Part shown: positions 57,451-64,000 of the stretch, one piece after another
How the letters are laid out: each line of letters begins with the position of its first letter
How positions within the stretch are numbered: the first letter of the stretch is position 1
Assembly (NCBI GenBank): GCA_026394055.1
Contig: JAPKYZ010000063.1
Coordinates: 62,001-126,000 of the forward strand
Source: Acidobacteriota bacterium
GTDB taxonomy: Bacteria; Acidobacteriota; Terriglobia; Bryobacterales; Bryobacteraceae
Length of the DNA stretch: 64,000 bases
Direction: 5' to 3'
The notes under the pieces: generated by a model
Databases searched by the model: none
The model's input: the letters and a program-made list of their open reading frames with translations, nothing else
What the model was told of the DNA's origin: nothing
Program-made: the position numbers and the translations under genes

Positions 57451-58878
57451 ATGCCTGAATTCCAACGATTGCCGCGCATCCTGGTCATTGATGACGAAGA
57501 GGATATCCGGGACAGCCTGGAAGCGCTCCTGACGCTTGAGGGCTTCCACGTCGAGCTGGCCGCTAACGGTGGCGACGGCCTGCATAAGCTGGAGCGGGCC
57601 AACTACGACCTGGTGCTGCTGGACCTGATGATGCCGGACCGGTCGGGCATCGAGGTGGTGCAGGAGATCCGGCAGCGGGATGCGGATACGCCGGTGTTTC
57701 TGATCACGGCCTACGGCTCAGTCGAAGTGGCCGTGCAGGCGATCAAGGCCGGGGCCAACGACTATTTCTCCAAGCCCTGGGACAACGAGAAGCTGATCAT
57801 CGAGATCCGCCGCATGATCGACGCGGCGCGCCTGGAGCGGGAGAACCGGCAGCTGAAGCAGGCGCTGAAGCAGCGCTATCAGTTCCAGAACATCGTCGGC
57901 AAAAGCGAGCGCATGGCGAAGGTGCTGGACCTGATCGCGCAGGTGGCCCCCAGCCGCTCCACCATTCTGATCACCGGCGAAACCGGCACCGGCAAGGAGA
58001 GCATCGCCAAAGCGATCCATGCCAATTCCCCGCGCGGCGAGCAGATGTTTATCACGGTCAGCTCCGGATCCCTGCCACTGGAACTGGTGGAATCGTCGCT
58101 GTTCGGGCATGTGCAGGGCGCCTTTGCCGGAGCCACCGCCGCCCGTCAAGGAGCCATTGAAGCGGCCAACCGCGGCACCCTGTTTCTGGACGAGCTGGCC
58201 ACGCTGTCGATGGAAACGCAGACCAAGTTGATGCGGCTGCTGCAGGACAAGGAGTATTCGCCGCTGGGGTCGGCGGAGGTGATCAAGGCCGACGTGCGGC
58301 TGCTGGCGGCATCCACGCATGACTTGCGGAAGATGGTGGAGGATGGCCGGCTCCGGGAAGATCTCTACTACCGGCTGAATGTGATCAACATCGCGCTGCC
58401 TCCGCTGCGGGACCGCAAGGAAGACATCCCGCTGCTGATCGAGCACTTCTTTGGGCTCTATTGCCGCGAGAACGAGAAGTTCCTCGATGCGCAGGGCCAC
58501 AGCCAGTTGCAGTTCGACCTCGATGCCATGCCCGTGTTGATGGATCACGCCTGGCCGGGCAATGTCCGGGAACTGGAGAATGTCGTGGAGCGGGCGGTGG
58601 TACTGGCCTCGTCGCCGACCGTGGGCGCCGACGTGTTGCCGGAGCATCTTCTGCATGCCGGTGGCTTAAAGATTCGCCGCGACGAGGGTGGCAATGTGGC
58701 GGCCGACGCCAGCTTGTTTGAGCTGGTGGCGGACTTTGAGCGGCGCCGGATTCTCGAGCAACTGGAGCGCTCCAACTGGAGCCAGACCGAAGCGGCCCAG
58801 GTGCTGCAGATCCCCCTTTCGACGCTGAATCAGAAAATCAAGCGTCTGGGAATCGACGTCAAGAAACGGGGAGCCTAG
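57451..58878 (+). CDS. NtrC-family response regulator with GAFAGA loop
   Basis: 475 residues from ATG 57451; in-frame ATGs at 57382 and 57403 add residues outside the receiver fold. Receiver (ILVIDDEEDIRDSLEALL, phospho-acceptor D58 in LVLLDLMMPDRSG, FLITAYGSVEVAVQAIKAGANDYFSKPW), AAA+ domain (ITGETGTGKESIAKAIHANS Walker A; RGTLFLDELATLSMETQTKLMRLLQ Walker B; REDLYYRLNVINIALPPLRDR arginine finger) and a Fis-type helix-turn-helix (RRILEQLERSNWSQTEAAQVLQIPLSTLNQKIKRLGI). The sigma-54-contacting GAFTGA loop reads GAFAGA (Ala226). Partner of the upstream kinase. Confidence 0.93.
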   Translation: MPEFQRLPRILVIDDEEDIRDSLEALLTLEGFHVELAANGGDGLHKLERANYDLVLLDLMMPDRSGIEVVQEIRQRDADTPVFLITAYGSVEVAVQAIKAGANDYFSKPWDNEKLIIEIRRMIDAARLERENRQLKQALKQRYQFQNIVGKSERMAKVLDLIAQVAPSRSTILITGETGTGKESIAKAIHANSPRGEQMFITVSSGSLPLELVESSLFGHVQGAFAGATAARQGAIEAANRGTLFLDELATLSMETQTKLMRLLQDKEYSPLGSAEVIKADVRLLAASTHDLRKMVEDGRLREDLYYRLNVINIALPPLRDRKEDIPLLIEHFFGLYCRENEKFLDAQGHSQLQFDLDAMPVLMDHAWPGNVRELENVVERAVVLASSPTVGADVLPEHLLHAGGLKIRRDEGGNVAADASLFELVADFERRRILEQLERSNWSQTEAAQVLQIPLSTLNQKIKRLGIDVKKRGA

Positions 58879-58883
58879 CCCAG

Positions 58884-60374
58884 ATGACAAACAATCAGCC
58901 GGCACCGGCACGAGGTTTCAAGTGGTGGTATCTCGCAGTCGTGGTGGTGTTGTTGGCCGGGGCGGGTGGGGCGTACTGGAAGCTTTCCGGCAAAACCTAT
59001 CGCGTCCGCGTTGCGGCAGACCCCGGCGTGCGCGCCCTGGACGGCTGGGAGGCCCAGGTGCGGGGCCAGGTGGAAGGTGCCTCGGCGATTTTTGCGCGGG
59101 AGTTCGGCATCCGCTTCAAAGTGGTGGACGTAGTGCCGTGGAGCCCGTTGAACGCCGCTCCGCGCCTGGATGCGCGCCGCCTGCAATTGAAGGAACAGGT
59201 CTCGCATGAAGGCGTCGACCTGGTGCTGGGCGTGACGTCCGGCCGAGAGGGCGCCCGCCGCGCGAGCGTCGTTCCCTTCTCGACCACGATCCTGCTGATC
59301 GAACCCTCGGGCGACCCGGCGCAGAACGCGCGCGGCTTGGCCCAGATCTTCGGCTACCAGTTGGGGGCGTTCCGGAACAAGGCATCTGAAGGCACGCTGG
59401 CGGGTGAGACTCCGGCGTCAGACCGGTTTGATGCGGAGAATACGGCCCGGATCAAGGCGGTCCGGTTCTATGATTTGGGCAAGGGGCTGGAGCGGATGTC
59501 GCCCACCGATGCGGATCAGCTGGCTGCGGCTCTGGCGCCTTTCCCCAATGACCAGGGCAAGCCGATGGGGCTGGCGCTGGTGCGGACGATGCTCGGCGCC
59601 AGCTTCATGGCCGATGGCCAGACGGAGAAGGCGGTCCTCCAGTTCAAAAACGCGGTTCAGGGTGACCCGAACCTGATTCCGGCGCGCTATTCGCTGGCCG
59701 TGGCGCTGGCGGACCGGCGCCAATATGACGAAGCGGCGCAGACGTTGCGCGAGGCGGCGCGCGTGCGGCCTGGTGACCCGCAGATTCTCGAAAGCATGGC
59801 GTGGCTGCGGCTGCGCCAGGGCAAGGATGCCGAAGCGATCGCGCTGTTGCGGGTGGTGGTAAATGTCCGGCGGGAAAGCCCGGTGATGCGGATGATTCTG
59901 GCCAGCTTGATGGCGGAGGCTCCGGGACGGCCCGACGGGCGGCTGACCGAGCTGCGTAATCTGGTCCGTTTGAATGTTGAATGGTCCCACCCGATGCGGG
60001 CGGCGCAGATGGCCCAGGGGCTCAGCGCCGCCGCGGCCCAAGCCAGTGCCTCCTCGCTGACGCCGGTGGCGGGTGGCGGCGGAATGTTGGCCTCGGGCAT
60101 TTTGCTCACCTATGCTGGCAAGCTGCCGGAAGCGCAGCGGGCTTTTGAGACGGCTCTGAGGCAGGACCCGAAGTTGTTTGCGGGGCACATCAATCTGACG
60201 CTGCTCAACTTCATGACCGGCAACCTGGCCGCCGCGCGCGTTCAGGCCGCCGCCGCTGCCGCCGGTGGCCCTCCCACCGTGAAAGCGTTTGCGGGGGCGA
60301 TGGATAAGCTGCTGCAGGGCGAAGCCAAACTAGTGCCCGGCTCCGCCAAGGCCGCCCCGGCGGCCGCGAAATAG
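58884..60374 (+). CDS. Membrane-anchored TPR protein
   Basis: 496 residues. A signal anchor (WWYLAVVVVLLAGAGGAYW) precedes an extracytoplasmic domain of ~170 residues with VRGQVEGASAIFAREFGIRFKVVDVVPW, somewhat like metzincin-related domains but without an HExxH motif. Tetratricopeptide repeats follow (GASFMADGQTEKAVLQFKNAVQGDPNLIPARYSLAVALADRRQYDEAAQTLREAARVRPGDPQILESMAWLRLRQGKDAEAIALL, then GKLPEAQRAFETALRQDPKLFAGHINL) and a Gly/Ala-rich C-terminus. It begins five bases after the regulator gene, so it is the third gene of the sigma-54 operon and may relay or scaffold its output. Confidence 0.78.
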   Translation: MTNNQPAPARGFKWWYLAVVVVLLAGAGGAYWKLSGKTYRVRVAADPGVRALDGWEAQVRGQVEGASAIFAREFGIRFKVVDVVPWSPLNAAPRLDARRLQLKEQVSHEGVDLVLGVTSGREGARRASVVPFSTTILLIEPSGDPAQNARGLAQIFGYQLGAFRNKASEGTLAGETPASDRFDAENTARIKAVRFYDLGKGLERMSPTDADQLAAALAPFPNDQGKPMGLALVRTMLGASFMADGQTEKAVLQFKNAVQGDPNLIPARYSLAVALADRRQYDEAAQTLREAARVRPGDPQILESMAWLRLRQGKDAEAIALLRVVVNVRRESPVMRMILASLMAEAPGRPDGRLTELRNLVRLNVEWSHPMRAAQMAQGLSAAAAQASASSLTPVAGGGGMLASGILLTYAGKLPEAQRAFETALRQDPKLFAGHINLTLLNFMTGNLAAARVQAAAAAAGGPPTVKAFAGAMDKLLQGEAKLVPGSAKAAPAAAK

Positions 60375-60423
60375 ACTTGCTGGCCCGGGGCTGGACCTTC
60401 GGACCCGCCGGCCCGAGCACACA

Positions 60424-60458
60424 ATCTAAAAGGAAAGAGCCACCGGCGAACCGGTGGC
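60424..60458 (-). terminator. Intrinsic terminator of the third receptor gene
   Basis: GCCACCGG-TTCG-CCGGTGGC on the minus strand (60439-60458) followed by TCTTTCCTTTT. Convergent end with the TPR protein gene. Confidence 0.72.
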
Positions 60459-60515
60459 CCCTCTTGAAGAATCAAGCTGACTGCCGCCCGCGGCGGCCCG
60501 TCCAAACCCTGTTGC

Positions 60516-63500
60516 TTAGAAGAAGAACCGGGCGCCGAACTGCACCTGACGGGGCAGGCCGATCTGGTTGTTGTTGGGGTCGTAGTCGCCGTTGGGCAGC
60601 CTCAACCGCATGAAGGAAGCATCCACCGGAGCCATCGTGCCATTGGCCTGATAGCCGGCGCCGTAGATCGTGCGGCCATAGACCACGTTGTCCAGGTTGG
60701 GCATATTGAAGAACTCGACCGAAAGCTGGACGCGGTAGCGTTCCTTGAACTTGAAGCTCTTCAGGAAACGCATGTCCAGGTTCTTGATCCCCAGGTTGCG
60801 GAAGGCGTTGCGGCCAAACGGCTGGCCGGGCCCCGCGTAGGGACGGTCGGAGTTATTGCTGTCCAGGTTGATGTCGCTGCCTGCGGTGGCGTTCAACGGA
60901 AGGCCGCTGAACTGGCGGTAGATGCCCGAGATCTCAAAGCCATAGGGCAGGAACCAGATGGCGTTCGAGACCCACTGGTGGCGGCGGTCCAGGTTGGAGT
61001 AGGAGTATTCCGGCTTCAGGTTGAACGGCTGGTCGATGGGGTTGCCACCGGTGTCGCGTTCATTGTCGTCGTCGGACATGTTGCGGCTGAACGTGTAGAA
61101 GCTTTGGAACTGCAACTTCTTGGTGCGGTACTGCACCTGCAAGGTCGCCGCCCGGTAGGTCTGCCGCGCGGAGCTCTCACGCACGGTCACCTGACCGAGC
61201 GACGGAATGGGCCGGGTGGCCGGCACACCGAAGAACGGCCGCTGCGACAAGTCACCCGCGCGGAGGGTCGGAATGGGCAGGTTGTAGTCGCGGTTGCGCA
61301 TCAGGTTGACGGTGTTGACAAAGGTGCTCTGGACGCCCACGATCAGGTTCTTCGCCATCTCAGTTTCAATGCCGAAACCGGCCTGTTGCGCGCGGGGATT
61401 GCGGAAGTCGCTGGCCATCGTGGTGACGCTGGCCCCACGGAACGGATCGGGAGCCGAGCCGCCGAGGGCAATCTGGGCCGCACGCTGCACGACATCGAGC
61501 GGAATGATGGGCAGCTTGTCGAGGGTGGAGCTGTTCAGATCGACACCCGCCTGGCGGAACGCCTGGTACACCGAGACCGCGGAACCGGCCGGGATCACGA
61601 TCGAAACGTCGCCCGGCGTGGTGCGGAAGTTGTTGTTGGGGCCCGCAAAGGAGAGCAGCGGCGTGGCGGCATAGAACACGCCGTAGTGGGCGCGGACGAC
61701 CGTGCGCGGATTGTCAAACGGCGTCCAGGCAAAACCGACGCGCGGCATCCACTGATTGCGGCGATCCGGAGTCTTGGTCGGGTCCACACCATAGCCGATG
61801 GGCAGCTTGACTCCCTTCAACCGGTCGCTGAGGGCGGTGTTGCCAGACTCGACCGTGGGATTCACCTGGGTCTCATAGCGCAGGCCGAAATCGAGCGAGA
61901 AGCTCTTGCTCAGCCGCCAGCTATCCTGGCCGTAGAAGGCGATCTGGTGCATGTTGAAGGCGGCCAGCAGGTTGCCGATCTGGCGGCTGTAGGAGACGTT
62001 GGGCCCGTCAAAGCGGTTGGCGATTGTGCCACCGACGCTCATGATATCGAGCAGGGTGGGCACCACGGTGGTGTTGAAACCAAACGTGCCGAACTGGTTG
62101 AAGCCGAACGACTGGGAGGCGGTCAGGTAGTTGTAATCGCCACCGATCTTGATCGAGTGCTTGCCCTTGGTCATCGACAGGCCGTCGGCGAACTGCCAGC
62201 GCTTGTCGGACTGGGTGGTGGACAGGAAGCTACGGGTTCCGTAGGCGCCGATGCCATTGCTCACCGAAGGCTGATCGGCGTTGGCGATGCGGGGCCGCAC
62301 TTCGGCCGAACCGAGGAAGCGGAAATCGTTCACCACGTTGGGCGAGAACAGGTGCGTGTACTGGAGCGCACCGTTGTGGATGGTATCGAGTTCGCTGCCC
62401 TCATTGCTGAGCGCGGCGTTCGAGAGCGGCAGCAAAGCGCCGCCGACGGTGGCCGAGTTGGTTTCCTTCGAGTCGCTGAAGTTGTAGCGCGTCGTCAGGC
62501 GGTGGCCCTTGGCAAACTGGTAGTCCAGGCGGCCCATGGCGGCGACGGCGCGGTTTTCTGGAGTGAACGGGCCTTCCAGCTTCTTGTAGAAGTCAAAGGC
62601 TTCCTGCGACGTGGCCACCGGCGTCACGCCGGACAGCTGCGAGAAGAAGACCTGGCGCTCAATCTTGGCCTTCTGCTGTTCGTAGGCGCCGAACCAGAAG
62701 AGCTTTTCCTTCTTGATGGGACCGCCGATGGCGCCGCCCCACTGCTGCAAATCTTCCGACGGCTTGATCTTGCGGACCGGGTTTTCACCGCTCATGTCCA
62801 CGGGGCGGATCTGCCAGAACGCCTGGCCATGCATGTCGTTGGCGCCCGATTTGGTGATGGTGTTCAACACACCGCCCGTCGACCGGCCGTATTCCGCCGA
62901 GTATCCCGCGGCCACCACTTGGAACTCCTGAATGGCCGACTGCGGCACGGTGATGATTGAGTTCGACCGCTCACCGCCGCGGATGCCGCCAAAGAACGGC
63001 TGGTTGTAGTCACCACCGTCGAGCATGACGTTCGAATAGATGCCGCGCTGTCCGGCGAAAGAGAGCTGGCTGCGCGATGGCTCCACCGTGACGGTGGGCG
63101 TCAGCGTGGCGAAATCCTGGAAGCGGCGGCCATTGATGGGCAGGTCGGTGATCGCGGTCGAATTCAGGGTGGCCGACGACGAAGTCTGCACTTCGCTAAT
63201 CGAGGCCTCACCGATTTCCACCGTCGTGGTGGTGCCCTGCACGGTTAGGGTAATGTTTAGCGAAATCGCCGAACCCACCGTCACGACCACGCCGTCAATC
63301 TTCGATTCCGCAAAACCGGCCGCGGACGCCGTCACGACGTAGGCGCCCGGGTCCAGCAGCACCGCGCGGTACTGGCCGACTTCGTTCGACTTCAGGTCGC
63401 GTGCAAAACCGGTCGATACGTTGCGCACTTTGAGCGACGCATTAGGCACGGCCGCGCCGTTGGGGTCGAGCACAGAACCGACGATTTGACCTTTGTTGGC

Positions 63501-63578
63501 GTCGGCCTGGGCGAAAGCGGTCGACACAAGTGAAGCCGCGATAAAGATGGGAACCAGCGATCGGATGATGCGGTGCAT
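60516..63578 (-). CDS. TonB-dependent receptor (Oar-like) with carboxypeptidase-regulatory domain
   Basis: 1020 residues from ATG 63578, preceded by GAGGT four bases upstream; signal peptide HRIIRSLVPIFIAASLVSTAFAQ. Carboxypeptidase-regulatory domain at ~25-105 (QIVGSVLDPNGAAVPNASLKVRNVSTGFARDLKSNEVGQYRAVLLDPGAYVV), plug (LPINGRRFQDFATLTPTV, GQRGIYSNVMLDGGDYNQPFFGGIRGGERS, EYGRSTGGVLNTITKSGANDMHGQAFW), then a ~650-residue barrel and terminal aromatic strand (LPRQVQFGARFFF). The third such receptor in the window; probably outer-membrane uptake of a bulky substrate. Strong terminator at its end. Confidence 0.9.
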   Translation of the reverse strand: MHRIIRSLVPIFIAASLVSTAFAQADANKGQIVGSVLDPNGAAVPNASLKVRNVSTGFARDLKSNEVGQYRAVLLDPGAYVVTASAAGFAESKIDGVVVTVGSAISLNITLTVQGTTTTVEIGEASISEVQTSSSATLNSTAITDLPINGRRFQDFATLTPTVTVEPSRSQLSFAGQRGIYSNVMLDGGDYNQPFFGGIRGGERSNSIITVPQSAIQEFQVVAAGYSAEYGRSTGGVLNTITKSGANDMHGQAFWQIRPVDMSGENPVRKIKPSEDLQQWGGAIGGPIKKEKLFWFGAYEQQKAKIERQVFFSQLSGVTPVATSQEAFDFYKKLEGPFTPENRAVAAMGRLDYQFAKGHRLTTRYNFSDSKETNSATVGGALLPLSNAALSNEGSELDTIHNGALQYTHLFSPNVVNDFRFLGSAEVRPRIANADQPSVSNGIGAYGTRSFLSTTQSDKRWQFADGLSMTKGKHSIKIGGDYNYLTASQSFGFNQFGTFGFNTTVVPTLLDIMSVGGTIANRFDGPNVSYSRQIGNLLAAFNMHQIAFYGQDSWRLSKSFSLDFGLRYETQVNPTVESGNTALSDRLKGVKLPIGYGVDPTKTPDRRNQWMPRVGFAWTPFDNPRTVVRAHYGVFYAATPLLSFAGPNNNFRTTPGDVSIVIPAGSAVSVYQAFRQAGVDLNSSTLDKLPIIPLDVVQRAAQIALGGSAPDPFRGASVTTMASDFRNPRAQQAGFGIETEMAKNLIVGVQSTFVNTVNLMRNRDYNLPIPTLRAGDLSQRPFFGVPATRPIPSLGQVTVRESSARQTYRAATLQVQYRTKKLQFQSFYTFSRNMSDDDNERDTGGNPIDQPFNLKPEYSYSNLDRRHQWVSNAIWFLPYGFEISGIYRQFSGLPLNATAGSDINLDSNNSDRPYAGPGQPFGRNAFRNLGIKNLDMRFLKSFKFKERYRVQLSVEFFNMPNLDNVVYGRTIYGAGYQANGTMAPVDASFMRLRLPNGDYDPNNNQIGLPRQVQFGARFFF

Positions 63579-63689
63579 AGTACCTCGAGTGGAGTTAGCT
63601 CTACGGAGAGACAAACGAAGTCCTAGGGTAGCCTACCTATGTAACGATTTTGTTACAATTTCATTACCGGTTGATTGCCTATGCCGATT

Positions 63690-64000
63690 CTAGGCTCGCC
63701 GCAGCGTCATCCCCAGCCAAGTGGCCCCCAGCGATAGCCCTACAGATGCAGCGACATACGCCGCCGCCCGGCTGGGTGAGAGCTCCCAAATTGCTAGCGT
63801 GTCAGCGCTGAAGGTGGAAAATGTGGTGAAGCCTCCACAGACGCCTGGCACCAGAAACGCCCGCCACACCGGCGGCAGCGGGGACTTGATCCAATAGCCG
63901 ATCAGGAAGCTGCCCGCCACGTTGATCAGCAGAATGGGCCAGGGAAACGGCAACACCCTGCCGGTCAACCAGATAGAGAGCCCGTAGCGCAGAACGCCAC
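63690..64000 (-). CDS. crcB: FluC/CrcB fluoride channel, 5' end outside the window
   Basis: Partial: the 103 residues in the window begin GGVLRYGLSIWLTGRVLPFPWPILLINVAGSFLIGYW and the true start lies beyond 64000. Small four-helix membrane protein that forms dual-topology dimers exporting fluoride. GGFTTFSTFSADTLAIWE is the conserved FluC signature with the Phe/Ser track residues. No fluoride riboswitch can be judged because the upstream region is missing. Confidence 0.9.
   Translation of the reverse strand, partial: GVLRYGLSIWLTGRVLPFPWPILLINVAGSFLIGYWIKSPLPPVWRAFLVPGVCGGFTTFSTFSADTLAIWELSPSRAAAYVAASVGLSLGATWLGMTLRRA

Overview
The window looks like a chromosomal segment of an acidobacterium, most likely order Bryobacterales (the Solibacter/Paludibaculum group). 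The signs are three very large Oar-type TonB-dependent receptors with carboxypeptidase-regulatory N-domains, an acidobacterial VWFA-related protein, an NHL-repeat protein ending in the Solibacter-type C-terminal domain, a DUF1549/DUF1553 plus DUF1501 pair, high GC, and several families of palindromic intergenic repeats. No rRNA, tRNA or CRISPR array was seen.

Layout. 0.2-4.2 kb: secreted cytochrome-like DUF1549/1553, DUF1501 and FGE-like operon. 4.2-5.5 kb: DAHP synthase preceded by an aromatic-rich leader peptide and an intrinsic attenuator. 5.7-7.5 kb: unknown anchored protein and PfkB kinase. 7.7-13.7 kb: minus-strand genes (YciI-like/MarR pair with operators, quinoprotein dehydrogenase plus cytochrome c, membrane protein plus glycosyltransferase). 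13.9-24 kb: VWFA protein and receptor translationally coupled through an apparent CTG start, then a second receptor. 24-33.9 kb: frameshifted NHL protein, small secreted proteins, D-aminoacylase-like enzyme, VapBC, a 5-dehydro-4-deoxyglucarate dehydratase gene broken by an amber codon, RecQ. 33.9-35.1 kb: AT-richer two-gene module with a PIN-like protein. 35-45 kb: lipoprotein, HupE/UreJ-like protein, NHL protein, PhoD, two APC permeases, ThiE, HhH protein. 45.2-46.7 kb: an IS481-type element. 46.7-50.1 kb: arginine genes argF-argH-argR followed by a PrxQ/Bcp peroxiredoxin. 50.3-64 kb: RNase J, two related secreted proteins, a sigma-54 two-component operon, a third receptor and the 3' part of a FluC channel gene.

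The strongest unusual signals are: (i) the peroxiredoxin at 46708-47157 has TGA exactly at the peroxidatic cysteine codon, followed at SECIS distance by a hairpin, so it reads as a selenoprotein that ordinary gene calling would split; (ii) a 19-residue leader peptide with seven Phe/Tyr/Trp residues lies in front of a terminator before the DAHP synthase gene, suggesting aromatic amino-acid attenuation in an acidobacterium; (iii) tandem ARG boxes overlap the promoter and the start codon of a probably leaderless argF; (iv) a well-formed sigma-54 promoter drives a kinase/NtrC-type operon whose activator carries GAFAGA in place of GAFTGA. All family assignments are from motifs read by eye; no database search was run.
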